Source of the DNA: Phyllobacterium sophorae
GTDB taxonomy: Bacteria; Pseudomonadota; Alphaproteobacteria; Rhizobiales; Rhizobiaceae
DNA: 64,000 nt
NCBI RefSeq assembly: GCF_003010965.1
Contig: NZ_PGGM01000017.1
Location: forward strand, 62,001-126,000
Reading direction: 5' to 3'
Shown in pieces: positions 36,087 to 45,389 of the stretch (positions are counted from its first letter, which is position 1; each line of letters starts with the position of its first letter). A model generated the notes under the pieces. The model did no database searches and was not told where the DNA came from. It saw nothing but the letters and a program-made list of their open reading frames with translations. The translations under genes and the position numbers were made by a program.

Positions 36087-36875
36087 TTATCTGGCGACGC
36101 GATAGCGTTCGGCGGCATGCTGCTGACGGGTGTTGGGAAGCATGGCCTGCCGGGCCGCCTGATACGCATCCCACTGCGTTGGGTCGGGAAGCGGCGGGAT
36201 CGTCACCGCCTCGCGGCGATCATAGCCGACGAGGGCCGCATCCACGAGGTCGCCGACCTCCATGACGCCCGTCATCGTGTTAACGTCGATGCCGGAGTGC
36301 TCCCAGATTTCTGTCCGCGTCGCGGCGGGAAGAACGGCCTGGACGTAGACGCCCTTTGGACCGAGTTCGAGGCCGAGGCCCTGCGACAGGAAGGTGACGA
36401 AGGCTTTGGTCGCGCCATAAACGGACATGGCGAACTCGGGCGCGATACCGACGACCGACGAGATGTTGATGATGGAGCCCGTCCCTGCCTCCGCAAACCG
36501 CGGTGCGACCGCATTTGCGAGGCGAACGACAGCGGTGGTATTCAGCGCCACGAGACGGGCTACGTCTTCGGTTTTCTGATCGAGGAAGCCGCCGCGTAGA
36601 TTGCCGCCAGCGTTGTTGATGAGAACGCCAATAGTGTGATCCTCGCGCAGGCGGGTCTCCACCGTCTCGAGGTCGGCGATCTCGGTGAGGTCGGCCTGAA
36701 TGATGTCGATCGCGACGCCGGTTTCTTGGCGAAGACGCGTCGCAACGGCATCGAGGCGGGTCTTGTTACGGGCCACGAGAACGAGATCATGTCCGCGGCG
36801 CGCAAACCGCTCCGCATAGACTTCGCCGATACCGGTCGATGCGCCGGTGATGAGAACAGATGGACGGTCGGACAC
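36087..36875 (-). CDS. Short-chain dehydrogenase/reductase
   Basis: A 262-residue SDR: cofactor motif TGASTGIG (residues ~9-16), NNAGG, catalytic Ser in NISSVVG and YxxxK in YGATKAF. The start GTG at 36875 has GAGGTA seven bases upstream; an ATG at 36911 is possible but lacks a ribosome-binding site. Middle gene of the operon. Substrate unknown; carbonyl reduction is likely. Confidence 0.9.
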   Translation of the reverse strand: MSDRPSVLITGASTGIGEVYAERFARRGHDLVLVARNKTRLDAVATRLRQETGVAIDIIQADLTEIADLETVETRLREDHTIGVLINNAGGNLRGGFLDQKTEDVARLVALNTTAVVRLANAVAPRFAEAGTGSIINISSVVGIAPEFAMSVYGATKAFVTFLSQGLGLELGPKGVYVQAVLPAATRTEIWEHSGIDVNTMTGVMEVGDLVDAALVGYDRREAVTIPPLPDPTQWDAYQAARQAMLPNTRQQHAAERYRVAR

Positions 36876-36916
36876 AGTAATTACCTCGCTTTGATCAACG
36901 GTTGTAAACATGATGA

Positions 36917-37735
36917 TTATTTTCCCGGCATGCCGAACTGCTGCCGCAAGGCCTTGTCGAACACCGTCGCGGGCAAGAGGCGTCGCAGCAGGCTGACCTG
37001 CCACGCGACCTTGCCGACGGTATAACGTTGGCGATGGCGCTTGGCCGCGGCCGCCAGAACCACTGCGCTCGCCACGTCCTCGGGCGTATCAGCCGTGAGC
37101 TTCGACTTCTCGTAAAAGTCATGCACCCAGGCGCGCCCGGCGTCATACTCCGCCATCTTGGCATCCGGTTCCGGCGAGCTGTGGTCGAAACTGCCCTGGA
37201 CGGTGCCCGGCTCGATCAACGAAACGCGGACGTTGAAACCGCGGATTTCGTGGTCGAGCGACTCCGAATAGCCTTCGAGGGCATACTTGCTCGCGGCGTA
37301 ATGCGCCGAGTACGGTGCCGGTACGAACCCCAGCGCCGAACTGAGGTTGACGATGCGCCCCTCTCCGCGACGCCGCATTGAAGGCAGCACGGCGTTGGTC
37401 ATCCGCATGACACCGAACAGGTTGACGTCGAACAGGCTCTGAACCTGAGCGATGGAGGACTCTTCAGCCCCACCAAACATCCCCAGGCCGGCGTTGTTGA
37501 CGAGAACGTCGATACGTCCGGTGCTTGAGAGCACCGTCGAAACGAGCGACGCCACAGAGTCTTCATCGGTCACGTCACAAGCCAGCATCGAGATCTGGCC
37601 CGAGCTCTCGCTACTCGGCTTGCGGCTCGTGCCGAAGACTGTGAAGCCGGCTCGTGCCAAGGCCTCGGCACTCGCGCGACCGATACCGGATGAGGCTCCC
37701 GTTACAAGCGCGGTCTTTTTGGAATTTAAGGTCAT
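36917..37735 (-). CDS. Short-chain dehydrogenase/reductase
   Basis: A 272-residue SDR: TGASSGIG (residues ~12-19), NNAGLG, catalytic SSALG and YAASKYALEG. Classical 'oxidoreductase' type 17-beta-HSD-like. Start ATG at 37735 with GGAGACAG upstream; the frame continues to 37747. First gene of the three-gene operon, divergent from the broken TetR copy. Confidence 0.92.
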   Translation of the reverse strand: MTLNSKKTALVTGASSGIGRASAEALARAGFTVFGTSRKPSSESSGQISMLACDVTDEDSVASLVSTVLSSTGRIDVLVNNAGLGMFGGAEESSIAQVQSLFDVNLFGVMRMTNAVLPSMRRRGEGRIVNLSSALGFVPAPYSAHYAASKYALEGYSESLDHEIRGFNVRVSLIEPGTVQGSFDHSSPEPDAKMAEYDAGRAWVHDFYEKSKLTADTPEDVASAVVLAAAAKRHRQRYTVGKVAWQVSLLRRLLPATVFDKALRQQFGMPGK

Positions 37736-37798
37736 TACTGTCTCCAAACCGCTGAGTTTTTACCAGTGGCGCACCATTGCAGTACGATCACTTAGACA

Positions 37799-37814
37799 CA
37801 TTACAGTCATAATG
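37799..37814. promoter_or_regulatory. Candidate operator between SDR operon and TetR relic
   Basis: CATTA-N6-TAATG. Its GTCATAAT core is shared with the region upstream of the intact tetR. It is 28 bases before the relic's start and ~70 before the SDR start. Confidence 0.5.
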
Positions 37815-37841
37815 CAATGGCGAAAATTGCAAAGAGTGAGG

Positions 37842-38012
37842 ATGCATTACGAAAAGGGCCGAAAGGACAGCTACAGATGCGGCATGGTGGGGATTGCAGC
37901 GCAGAAGTTCCGAGCCGACGGCATTGCCGCCACGGAACTCGCCGGCATCGTGAGCGAAGCGGGGCCGAATAATGGGGCTTTTATCCCCGATTCAAGTCGA
38001 AGGCGGCGCTGA
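37842..38012 (+). pseudogene. Truncated TetR-family regulator (paralogue of 34258-34839)
   Basis: The first ~45 residues resemble the intact regulator: MHYEKGRKDSYR, FRADGIAATELAGIVSEAGP, NNGAF. Then a frameshift (the expected HFKSKAALI appears in the next frame) and loss of the ligand domain. A duplicated regulator that decayed, perhaps before the nearby IS insertion. Confidence 0.85.
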
Positions 38013-38351
38013 TCTTCAACAGAAGCTGCCGCACGATCGCGAACCATCGGGCTCAACTTCTCGCAGCTTACCGAATGCGGCGTGGATGGAAGAAAAGCGA
38101 CCTTACCTCATTGCAGACGCTCCATATCAGCCCGGCGGCAAGGCAGCGCATGGCCAAGGTCGTCGGAACCGGTCGGCCGCTGGTACATCCCTATCGGTCA
38201 CTGTCGGGTAGAATAATCGACACGGCGCAATCGTGGCAGGTATTGTTTGCTCCCGACAGTACGCCCGCCGCGCGCCGAAGGGCATTCTGGAAATGGCCGT
38301 GGTGCAATCAGTACATCGAGGCGATGTATCGTGCCGAACACGTCCGAGCTA
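38013..38351. other. Sequence between TetR relic and IS element, nothing certain
   Basis: Open frames are present but lack start signals and family patterns. Probably the decayed rest of the regulator and unknown DNA. Confidence 0.35.
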
Positions 38352-39200
38352 GGTTATGTTAACAAAGTACCTTCCCAAATCAGGCGGGAAATGATTCAAG
38401 ACTGCTTTTTAGGAGGCGGTTTTGGCACGAGGCGATTTGAGCGACCCAGAATGGCGGATCGTCGAGCCGCTCTTACCGACAGAACGCGGGCGTAAGTCGC
38501 GTCCATCCCACGATAACCGCCGCTTTTTGAACGGGATGCTTTATGTCTTGCGCGTCGGTTGTCCATGGCGCGACATGCATGAGCGGTACGGCAAGTGGAA
38601 CTCGATCTATGTGCGTTTCCGTCGCTGGGCTGAGCAAGGCGTGTGGGACGCCCTGCTGGAGACGCTCGTGGAATTGGGGCTGACCGATGACTGGCAGCAT
38701 ATGATCGACAGCACGACGGTTCGAGGCCATTCACAGGCAGCGGGCGCTAAAGGGGGACTTATAGGGAGGCTTTTGGTCGATCACGCGGCGGCTTTACGAC
38801 AAAAATCCATGCCCGCGCGGACGGTCAAGGACGCCCTCTTGGCTTCGTCCTGACGGGCGGCGAAACCTCAGATTTCGCCGCTGCGCCTGACTTGCTGGCA
38901 ATGCCAGTCGGCAAACCAAGACTGTTTCTGGCCGATAAAGGCTATGATGGTGACGCCATTCGCGAAGAGCTTTTAATTCACGGCATAAAGCCAGTCATTC
39001 CACCCAAAGCGAACCGCAAAAACCCGCCATCGTGCGATTTCAAAGCCTACAAGGATCGCAATCGTATCGAGCGGATGTTCAATAGACTTAAACAATTCCG
39101 ACGCATTGCTACACGTTACGACAAGACCCGAAAATCCTTCGAAGCCTTCCTAGCTTTAGCCGCGGCAAGGATTTGGCTGCCACATTTTGTCAACAGGACC
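38352..39200 (+). mobile_element. IS5-family (IS427-group-like) insertion sequence, 849 bp
   Basis: The left end GGTTATGTTAACAAAGT and the reverse complement of the right end, GGTCCTGTTGACAAAAT, agree at 13 of 17 positions. Both ends are flanked by TA (38350-38351 and 39201-39202), the usual target duplication of the group. It encodes a two-frame transposase. Two older fragments of related elements lie at 32580 and 32992. Confidence 0.85.
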
Positions 39201-39203
39201 TAG
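38422..39203 (+). CDS. IS5-family transposase, two frames joined by -1 frameshift
   Basis: The first frame runs 38422-38853 (TTG start, AGGAGG six bases upstream; DPEWRIVEPLLPTERGRKSR, and MIDSTTVRGHSQAAGAKGG with the first catalytic Asp). The -1 frame continues the protein as REAFGRSRGGFTTKIHARAD to a stop at 39201-39203 and holds ADKGYDGDAIR (second Asp) and DRNRIERMFNRLKQF (Glu). The slip site AAAGGGGG is at 38749-38756. The joined protein is complete. Its stop TAG is formed by the TA of the target duplication plus a host G. Confidence 0.88.
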
Positions 39204-39540
39204 GCCGCACCGTTGCTGTCCGCTTTTTGGATGGGTTGAACAAGATATGAGCGGTCGATATATATTTTTGTACAGCGCCGGGTTTGGCATGACTCTAAAA
39301 TTACAGAAGAATACTCCAATTTCGCTAAGCAATTCTCATCATTGACATTTTAGGGTTGCGATCTAACGCTAATTAAGCTCAGTCTGCAGTTGTGCTCGTC
39401 ATGCTTTGGGAAAGAGTTAGATGGATGGTCTGCAACGCGGGCATTCGAGTTTGGAGTCGAGTTTTTCCACTTCCGTCCTGCAAAATCATCGTCCTCCATT
39501 TATAACAAATGTGCCGGAACCAGGTCCTGGAATGTGCGCT
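39204..39540. other. Intergenic, nothing recognised
   Basis: AT-richer than its surroundings; no gene or repeat seen. Confidence 0.4.
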
Positions 39541-40671
39541 TCAGAAGAGCAAGAGTGTTCGCAGGAGGCTTTCAAATGTAACCTTCGTGTTATCGGTCTG
39601 CCAGTCCGGGCGCGTATCGTCCCCGCGCTTGTGTATGTTGCTGGGGCTATATCCGAACTGTTGCGTGAAAGCGCGACTAAAGTTGGCTGCTGAATCGAAA
39701 CCGATTGCCAAACCAACTTGGGCTATCTTTCGGGGGTCTGAAGGATCGGCCAACATCGCATGCGCTGCGGACAGGCGCCGTCGGCGAATATAGTTCGCAA
39801 CGCCGCCGGAGGTTTCGAAGAGTTCGTAGAGGCGCGTCCTCGAGATCGCCAGTTCCCGGCCGAGAGCATCCGGTGTCAGGTCGGGCGAGGCAAGGTTGCT
39901 CAGTATGAAGCGTCTCGCCCGCGTCATCAATCCTATCTGCGAAATCTGATCATTACTGCCTTCACGGTCCACCAAGGGCGTAATCGTGTCAAAAATCATT
40001 TCCCGCAAGCGGTCCTTGACGCCCGGAAGATCGTCGTGCGTTAGTCGATTGAGATTTCCTTCAATGCTCGACAGAAAATCGATAAGCAATTTCGCTCGGT
40101 ATCCACCTAAAACGACGTTTTTGCTTGCGGTCGTCAAGCCACCTCGATCGGCATACAGGTCAACCGGAACGATCAAGCTGACCGAATCCGTTGCCAATGC
40201 CCGCCCGCTGAACGGATGACCGAGTGAGCGAACTTCAATCATACCTGGTTCATTTTGCGCAACCCGTCCATCAATGCCGGTCCAAGTGCGACCGACACGG
40301 AGGAACGTTATCTGCCAATGGTCAATTGGACTGAACCGCACCTGGTCTGGCGAGCGTTCATAACGGAAAGCCGGAGCGGTTTGTTGCAGCAACAGCATGC
40401 CGCCCAAATTCCAGACAGCTTGCCGGACGACGAATCCATCCTCGGGACCAACATTGTCCGGCAAACGCGTGTCTGACAACACCGCCATATGCTCCTGCCA
40501 GGCAAGAAACTGCTTGTGTGGGGCAAGGCTTTCCGTCTCAAAACGCAGCGGATTCAAGAGGGTGTTTTTCACCTCATCGTCACCAAGGGGATCTTGTGAG
40601 ACGCGCGGCCAGCGACGACGTTCTATGGATACCGGCTCTAGATGCGGCTCATCCTCACGATCATCCGACAT
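39541..40671 (-). CDS. AraC-family transcriptional regulator
   Basis: A 376-residue regulator: an AraC_binding_2/cupin-like N-terminal domain (~60-240) and a C-terminal double HTH (~275-370: TPDALGRELAISRTRLYELF, VGLAIGFDSAANFSRAFTQQ, FGYSP). Start ATG at 40671 (another at 40674) after GGGGGC; the open frame to 40770 has no ribosome-binding site. It sits upstream of, and divergent from, the polysaccharide operon. In S. meliloti the AraC-like c-di-GMP sensor CuxR occupies the neighbouring position. An RxxxR string (RRWPR, residues ~20-24) is present, but I do not see the rest of a c-di-GMP signature, so equivalence is only a hypothesis. Confidence 0.85.
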   Translation of the reverse strand: MSDDREDEPHLEPVSIERRRWPRVSQDPLGDDEVKNTLLNPLRFETESLAPHKQFLAWQEHMAVLSDTRLPDNVGPEDGFVVRQAVWNLGGMLLLQQTAPAFRYERSPDQVRFSPIDHWQITFLRVGRTWTGIDGRVAQNEPGMIEVRSLGHPFSGRALATDSVSLIVPVDLYADRGGLTTASKNVVLGGYRAKLLIDFLSSIEGNLNRLTHDDLPGVKDRLREMIFDTITPLVDREGSNDQISQIGLMTRARRFILSNLASPDLTPDALGRELAISRTRLYELFETSGGVANYIRRRRLSAAHAMLADPSDPRKIAQVGLAIGFDSAANFSRAFTQQFGYSPSNIHKRGDDTRPDWQTDNTKVTFESLLRTLLLF

Positions 40672-41530
40672 CATTGCCCCCAGCCAAAATCCGGAATGAC
40701 GAAAACGTCGTGCATTGTTAGCATCGTATAGCCGTCTCTGCTCGCTTGCCGAATGTACGAAGGTACGCAATCGCCATGGATCGCGCCAACCGCCGAACCT
40801 GTCTCGCAGATAGTTAAGGAGTTCAAAAATAATACGATGTCAAGGGCCAGGAAATCTAGCAGTAGCATGTCCACCCCGTTTTACTTTGAAGTTCTCATTT
40901 ATTACTAGGCCCAGATCCGAGCGATAGGCACCGAAAACTCTCTCCTTCATAACGATTCAAGGTGTCGCCCCAAATCAACGGTGTGCTTTCCAGTTATCTA
41001 CGCGATCCTGAACCACACGTGAATGAGCGTCCTGGAGGAGGTCCTCCAGTTCCATTCGTTTCCGGACTTAGGCGCGTGAGTGCTTGTGTCCGCGGCGGCC
41101 CGAATAACTGGCTGCGGCGCGCCGCCCTCAGGACTTTACATTTTAAGAGTTGCGGGCGGATTGTGAGGGCTGACCGTCGCGGGCTTGCGATGGTCCCAGT
41201 TCGCCACACATCTCGAAACGAACACCCGTCCAGCCAGTGTGTGATGATGCTGCGGCAAAGAAGTGCTGTTCGGTGCGGACAGGTTCGACCAATTCACAGC
41301 GTTCTGCGCCAAGGCGGACCATTCAGGCCTGCTGATATCCAAAAATGGACGAATTGAATAGTTTCCGGATTCCCTGATATCGCAACTCAGTAAGGGGGAC
41401 GATATTAGAAATGACGAAATTCGCTTCAGGAAAAAACCGGAAAAGCTCTGTTAGTTTTCAGTGATTTTCACATGTCTTCTTCCTTCGCAAGCATTAACGC
41501 AAATATCGTTGTTATAGTTGGGAGAGTTCT
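40672..41530. other. Long upstream region of the polysaccharide operon
   Basis: About 860 bases without a credible gene. The last 200 bases are AT-rich and contain a TATAGT-like -10 string around 41514. The ribosome-binding site for uxs is GGGAGAG at 41520-41526. Length and composition suggest complex regulation; no clear operator was found. Confidence 0.4.
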
Positions 41531-42544
41531 GTGAGCATTGTCTTCAATTCGTCTAACTTTCGTTCTGATCGCGCCTCGAAACGACGCGTTCTTGTTGCGG
41601 GTGGCGCGGGGTTTCTAGGATCTCATCTTTGTGAATTTCTTTTGCGCGAAGGCCGGACCGTCGTGTGCGTCGACAATTTTTCTACGGGACGGATGGAAAA
41701 TTTGCGCCACCTGCTGCGCTTTGACACGTTCAGCTATGTACGTCACGACATCGTTGATCCGATCGATCTGCCTGTGGACGAGATCTACAATCTCGCCTGC
41801 CCGGCGTCGCCGCCGCACTATCAGGCCGATCCGATCCATACGATGAAGACCAACGTCATCGGTTCACTTAATCTTCTCGAGCTGGCCGCACATTATCAGG
41901 CGCGCATTTTCCAGGCTTCCACCTCGGAGGTCTACGGCGATCCGCACGTGCATCCTCAGCCTGAAAGCTATTGGGGCAATGTCAATTCGTTCGGTCCGCG
42001 GTCCTGCTATGACGAAGGCAAGCGTTCCGCCGAAACACTTTTCTATGACTTCCACAAGCAATACGGCGTCGACATTCGTATCGTGCGCATATTCAACACC
42101 TATGGTCCGCGCATGCGTCCAGACGACGGCAGGGTCGTCTCCAACTTCATCGTACAGGCACTCAAGGGCGAGGATATCACCGTTTACGGCGACGGATCGC
42201 AGACTCGCTCCTTCTGTTATGTCGATGATCTGATCGAAGGTTTTCACCGGCTCATGTACAGTCCTCGGGCCATTCACACGCCGGTCAATATCGGCAATCC
42301 GAGTGAATTCACCGTGCGTGAACTGGCCGAGCAGATTGTCGCCATGACCGGCTCGCCATCGAAAATCGTCTATCACCCTCTGCCTACAGATGATCCGCGC
42401 CAACGCCGGCCCGATATTGCGCTCGCAGAGCGGGAGCTCGGTTGGGCACCGAGCATTGCGCTGACAGACGGCCTGAAGTCGACGATAGCCTATTTCGAAC
42501 GCCAGCTGGTCAGGCCCAATGGGGAACTCGCAGAGGTGGCATGA
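41531..42544 (+). CDS. uxs: UDP-glucuronate decarboxylase (UDP-xylose synthase)
   Basis: A 337-residue SDR-fold enzyme converting UDP-glucuronate to UDP-xylose with enzyme-bound NAD+. Seen: NAD motif GGAGFLGSH (24-32), the UXS marker CPASPPHYQ (90-98), the active-site run TSEVYGDP (131-138) and YxxxK as Y160/K164 in [13 protein letters not shown] start at 41531. Its stop overlaps the next start (ATGA). First gene of a seven-gene operon; its substrate is made by the ugd product in the same operon. Confidence 0.93.
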   Translation: MSIVFNSSNFRSDRASKRRVLVAGGAGFLGSHLCEFLLREGRTVVCVDNFSTGRMENLRHLLRFDTFSYVRHDIVDPIDLPVDEIYNLACPASPPHYQADPIHTMKTNVIGSLNLLELAAHYQARIFQASTSEVYGDPHVHPQPESYWGNVNSFGPRSCYDEGKRSAETLFYDFHKQYGVDIRIVRIFNTYGPRMRPDDGRVVSNFIVQALKGEDITVYGDGSQTRSFCYVDDLIEGFHRLMYSPRAIHTPVNIGNPSEFTVRELAEQIVAMTGSPSKIVYHPLPTDDPRQRRPDIALAERELGWAPSIALTDGLKSTIAYFERQLVRPNGELAEVA

Positions 42545-43530
42545 TGAGTGGGCAGAACGTACTGGTTGTCGGCGGCGCGGGCTTTATTGGAAGTCATACC
42601 GCCAAGCTCTTGTCGAGACAGGGTTACAAGCCTGTCGTCTATGACAATCTCTCGACGGGGCATCGCGCATCCGTGCGTTGGGGAACTTTCGTTGAAGGCG
42701 ACATTCTCGACACGCAGCGGCTCATTGCGGTGGTCGAGGATCACGATCCGATCGCGGTGATCCATTTCGCCGCCTCGGCCTATGTCGGTGAATCTGTCGA
42801 GCACCCGGCTAAGTATTACCGCAACAATGTCAGTGGGACGCAGTCGCTGTTGGAAGCTTGCCGGCTCGCCGGCGCACGCAATGTCATCTTTTCGTCAAGC
42901 TGTGCAACCTATGGCGTTCCGGATCAACTGCCGATCCGCGAAGGCGAGGCGCAGCGCCCGATAAACCCATACGGTCGCACCAAGCTGATCGCGGAGCAGA
43001 TGCTTGCCGATTATTCGGTTGCTTATGATCTGGGCTATGTGGCGCTGCGTTATTTCAATGCATCCGGAGCGGATATCGACGGCGAAATCGGCGAAGCCCA
43101 CGATCCTGAAACGCATCTCATTCCGCGGGCCATGATGGCTGCCGCAGGCAGCATCGACTTTCTCGAAATCTACGGCAACGATTACGATACGCCGGACGGC
43201 ACCTGCATCCGCGATTACATCCATGTCGCCGATCTGGCACGCGCGCATGTGCTGGCAGTCGAACATCTCGTCAACGGCGGGGACAATATGGCCGTCAACC
43301 TGGGTACCGGGCGTGGCACCTCAATCAAAGAAATTCTCGATGCGATCGGGCGCCTGACAGGCCGTAACGTGCCGGTTGAAATGCGCGATCGCCGTGCCGG
43401 CGACCCTCCGGTGCTTTATGCTGATCCGGCGCTTGCAGCGGAAAAGCTTGGCTTTCAGGCACTTTATTCCGATCTCGATACGATCATTCGCACGGCGGCT
43501 CCCTTCTTTGGGCTGGAGGTGCGGACATGA
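42541..43530 (+). CDS. uxe: NAD-dependent UDP-sugar 4-epimerase (probably UDP-xylose/UDP-arabinose)
   Basis: A 329-residue GalE-family epimerase: GGAGFIGSH (11-19), SSSCATYG (118-125) and Y144/K148 in NPYGRTK. By sequence it could be UDP-glucose 4-epimerase. Placement directly after a UDP-xylose synthase, as in the S. meliloti uxs1-uxe pair, argues for conversion of UDP-xylose to UDP-L-arabinose. Translationally coupled to uxs; its end overlaps the synthase gene by four bases. Confidence 0.85.
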   Translation: MMSGQNVLVVGGAGFIGSHTAKLLSRQGYKPVVYDNLSTGHRASVRWGTFVEGDILDTQRLIAVVEDHDPIAVIHFAASAYVGESVEHPAKYYRNNVSGTQSLLEACRLAGARNVIFSSSCATYGVPDQLPIREGEAQRPINPYGRTKLIAEQMLADYSVAYDLGYVALRYFNASGADIDGEIGEAHDPETHLIPRAMMAAAGSIDFLEIYGNDYDTPDGTCIRDYIHVADLARAHVLAVEHLVNGGDNMAVNLGTGRGTSIKEILDAIGRLTGRNVPVEMRDRRAGDPPVLYADPALAAEKLGFQALYSDLDTIIRTAAPFFGLEVRT

Positions 43531-45371
43531 ACACACGCCGTGTCATAGGGGAATCTGCCCAAGACGAACCCTTGTTGATTCCGGTTTTTACCGGCTGGCG
43601 GCGCGTGGAATATCTGCTCGGCGCAGCGTTGTGGGCCGCGGCGCTTGTCTACTTTTGGCGCTGGTGGCTTGAACCTGCCAACCATGTGAATCTTGCGGGC
43701 TCGATTCTGGTTACGGCTATCCTGGCTTGGGTGACGTTGTTGCCGGCCTATTTCATTGTCCTGTTTTTCCGTGCGCGCCGTCCAAGTGGCACGTTGAGAC
43801 TTCCGGCAGGAAGCCGCATCGCTATGGTGGTGACAAAGGCGCCGTCTGAACCTTTCGAGGTGGTGGCCGAGACATTGCGTGCCATGCTGACCCAGGATGT
43901 GGCGCACGACACATGGCTTGCCGATGAGGACCCTTCTGCGGCAACGCTCGCCTGGTGCGAGAAACATGGCGTCTTCGTCTCCACGCGCAAGGGACGCGCG
44001 GACTATCACCGCAAGACGTGGCCACGACGCACGCGCTGCAAGGAAGGCAATCTCGCCTTTTTCTATGACCATTACGGCTACGACGCCTACGATTTTGTGG
44101 TGCAGCTTGATGCGGACCATGTACCGGATTCAGACTATTTGTTTCAGATGCTGCGTCCCTTCGCTGATCCGGCTGTGGGGTATGTCTCCGCACCCAGCAT
44201 TTGCGACCGCAATGCACAAGAAAGCTGGTCCGCGCGCGGACGTCTCTATGCCGAAGCGAGTATGCATGGATCTTTGCAGGCCGGTTACAACAACGGTCTC
44301 GCCCCGCTTTGCATCGGGTCGCACTATGCGGTTCGCACCGCGGCATTGAAGGAAATCGGCGGCCTTGGACCGGAATTGGCGGAAGATCATTCCACCACTT
44401 TGATGATGAATGCCCATGGCTGGCGCGGCGTTCATGCGCTCGACGCCATCGCACATGGCGACGGACCGCGGACATTTGCCGATCTTATCACGCAGGAGTT
44501 TCAATGGTCGCGCAGTCTGGTGATGATCCTGCTGCAGTATTCGCCCAGGCTTGTTGGTCATTTGCCGCTGCGACTGAAATTCCAGTTTCTGTTCTCGCAG
44601 TTCTGGTATCCGCTTTTTTCTCTCTTCATGGCGCTGATGTTTGTCTTGCCGATCTTTGCGCTCGTGTTGGGAGAAAACTTCGTTGCCGTTACCTATCCCG
44701 ATTTCCTGAGCCATTTTCTGCCCCAGGCGATCATGTTGATTGTGTTGGCCTATCGCTGGCGCGCTTCCGGCACATTCCGCTCGCATGATGCGAAAATACT
44801 GAGCGTCGAAATGACCCTGTTTCTGTTCGCGCGCTGGCCATGGGCGATGGCTGGGACGCTGGCTGCGCTGCGCGATTGGGCAACGGGTTCCTTCGTGGAT
44901 TTCCGCGTCACGCCGAAGGGGGCGTCAGAAGTGGATCCCCTGCCGTTCCGTGTGCTCGCACCCTACGGTTTCCTGGCGATTCTCTCGATCCTGCCGGTGC
45001 TGCTTATCCCGGACGCCAGTGACAACAGCCGTGGCTTCTATGTCTTTGCCATCGTCAACGCCGTGATTTATGCGCTCCTCCTGTTCGTTATCGTTCTCCA
45101 GCACGCTCGTGAAAACACGGTTCGCTACCGCACGCGGGTTTATCGCCCAGCGCTTGCCGCCAGCTTGCTTGCTCTTGTGGCTCTGCCGACCTTTGCAACC
45201 GCCGAACGGGGCCGCGACGGCATTGAGGCGCTCGCATGGGGAACCCAAAGCTTTTCCTTGTTCGAGGACCGCTTTTCGGTTGCTGGCGCAGGCGTCGGAG
45301 GTCGCGATGTTCACAAAACCATATTCAATCCGCGCTGGCGCACAAACGCCCCCACCATTTCAACGCAGTAG
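43527..45371 (+). CDS. apsS: Membrane glycosyltransferase, family 2 (cellulose-synthase-like; ApsS-like)
   Basis: A 614-residue processive-type GT2. Two N-terminal helices (~30-82), a cytoplasmic catalytic domain (~95-335) and about six C-terminal helices to ~535. Catalytic elements: LADEDP (131-136), DADHV (195-199) and AEDHSTT (285-291). The product-binding motif is QEFQW (323-327) instead of the canonical Q(Q/R)xRW. There is no PilZ domain. It would polymerise and export a glycan from nucleotide sugars made by its operon. The start overlaps the epimerase stop. Confidence 0.85.
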   Translation: MNTRRVIGESAQDEPLLIPVFTGWRRVEYLLGAALWAAALVYFWRWWLEPANHVNLAGSILVTAILAWVTLLPAYFIVLFFRARRPSGTLRLPAGSRIAMVVTKAPSEPFEVVAETLRAMLTQDVAHDTWLADEDPSAATLAWCEKHGVFVSTRKGRADYHRKTWPRRTRCKEGNLAFFYDHYGYDAYDFVVQLDADHVPDSDYLFQMLRPFADPAVGYVSAPSICDRNAQESWSARGRLYAEASMHGSLQAGYNNGLAPLCIGSHYAVRTAALKEIGGLGPELAEDHSTTLMMNAHGWRGVHALDAIAHGDGPRTFADLITQEFQWSRSLVMILLQYSPRLVGHLPLRLKFQFLFSQFWYPLFSLFMALMFVLPIFALVLGENFVAVTYPDFLSHFLPQAIMLIVLAYRWRASGTFRSHDAKILSVEMTLFLFARWPWAMAGTLAALRDWATGSFVDFRVTPKGASEVDPLPFRVLAPYGFLAILSILPVLLIPDASDNSRGFYVFAIVNAVIYALLLFVIVLQHARENTVRYRTRVYRPALAASLLALVALPTFATAERGRDGIEALAWGTQSFSLFEDRFSVAGAGVGGRDVHKTIFNPRWRTNAPTISTQ

Positions 45372-45389
45372 TAAAAGGCAATCAAACAC

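Noticed and set aside
34887-36599. 570-codon open frame on the plus strand
   Set aside because: It lies antisense to the MDR and SDR genes, both of which have full sets of family motifs. Its translation shows no domain and is rich in R/G/H, as expected for a shadow frame.
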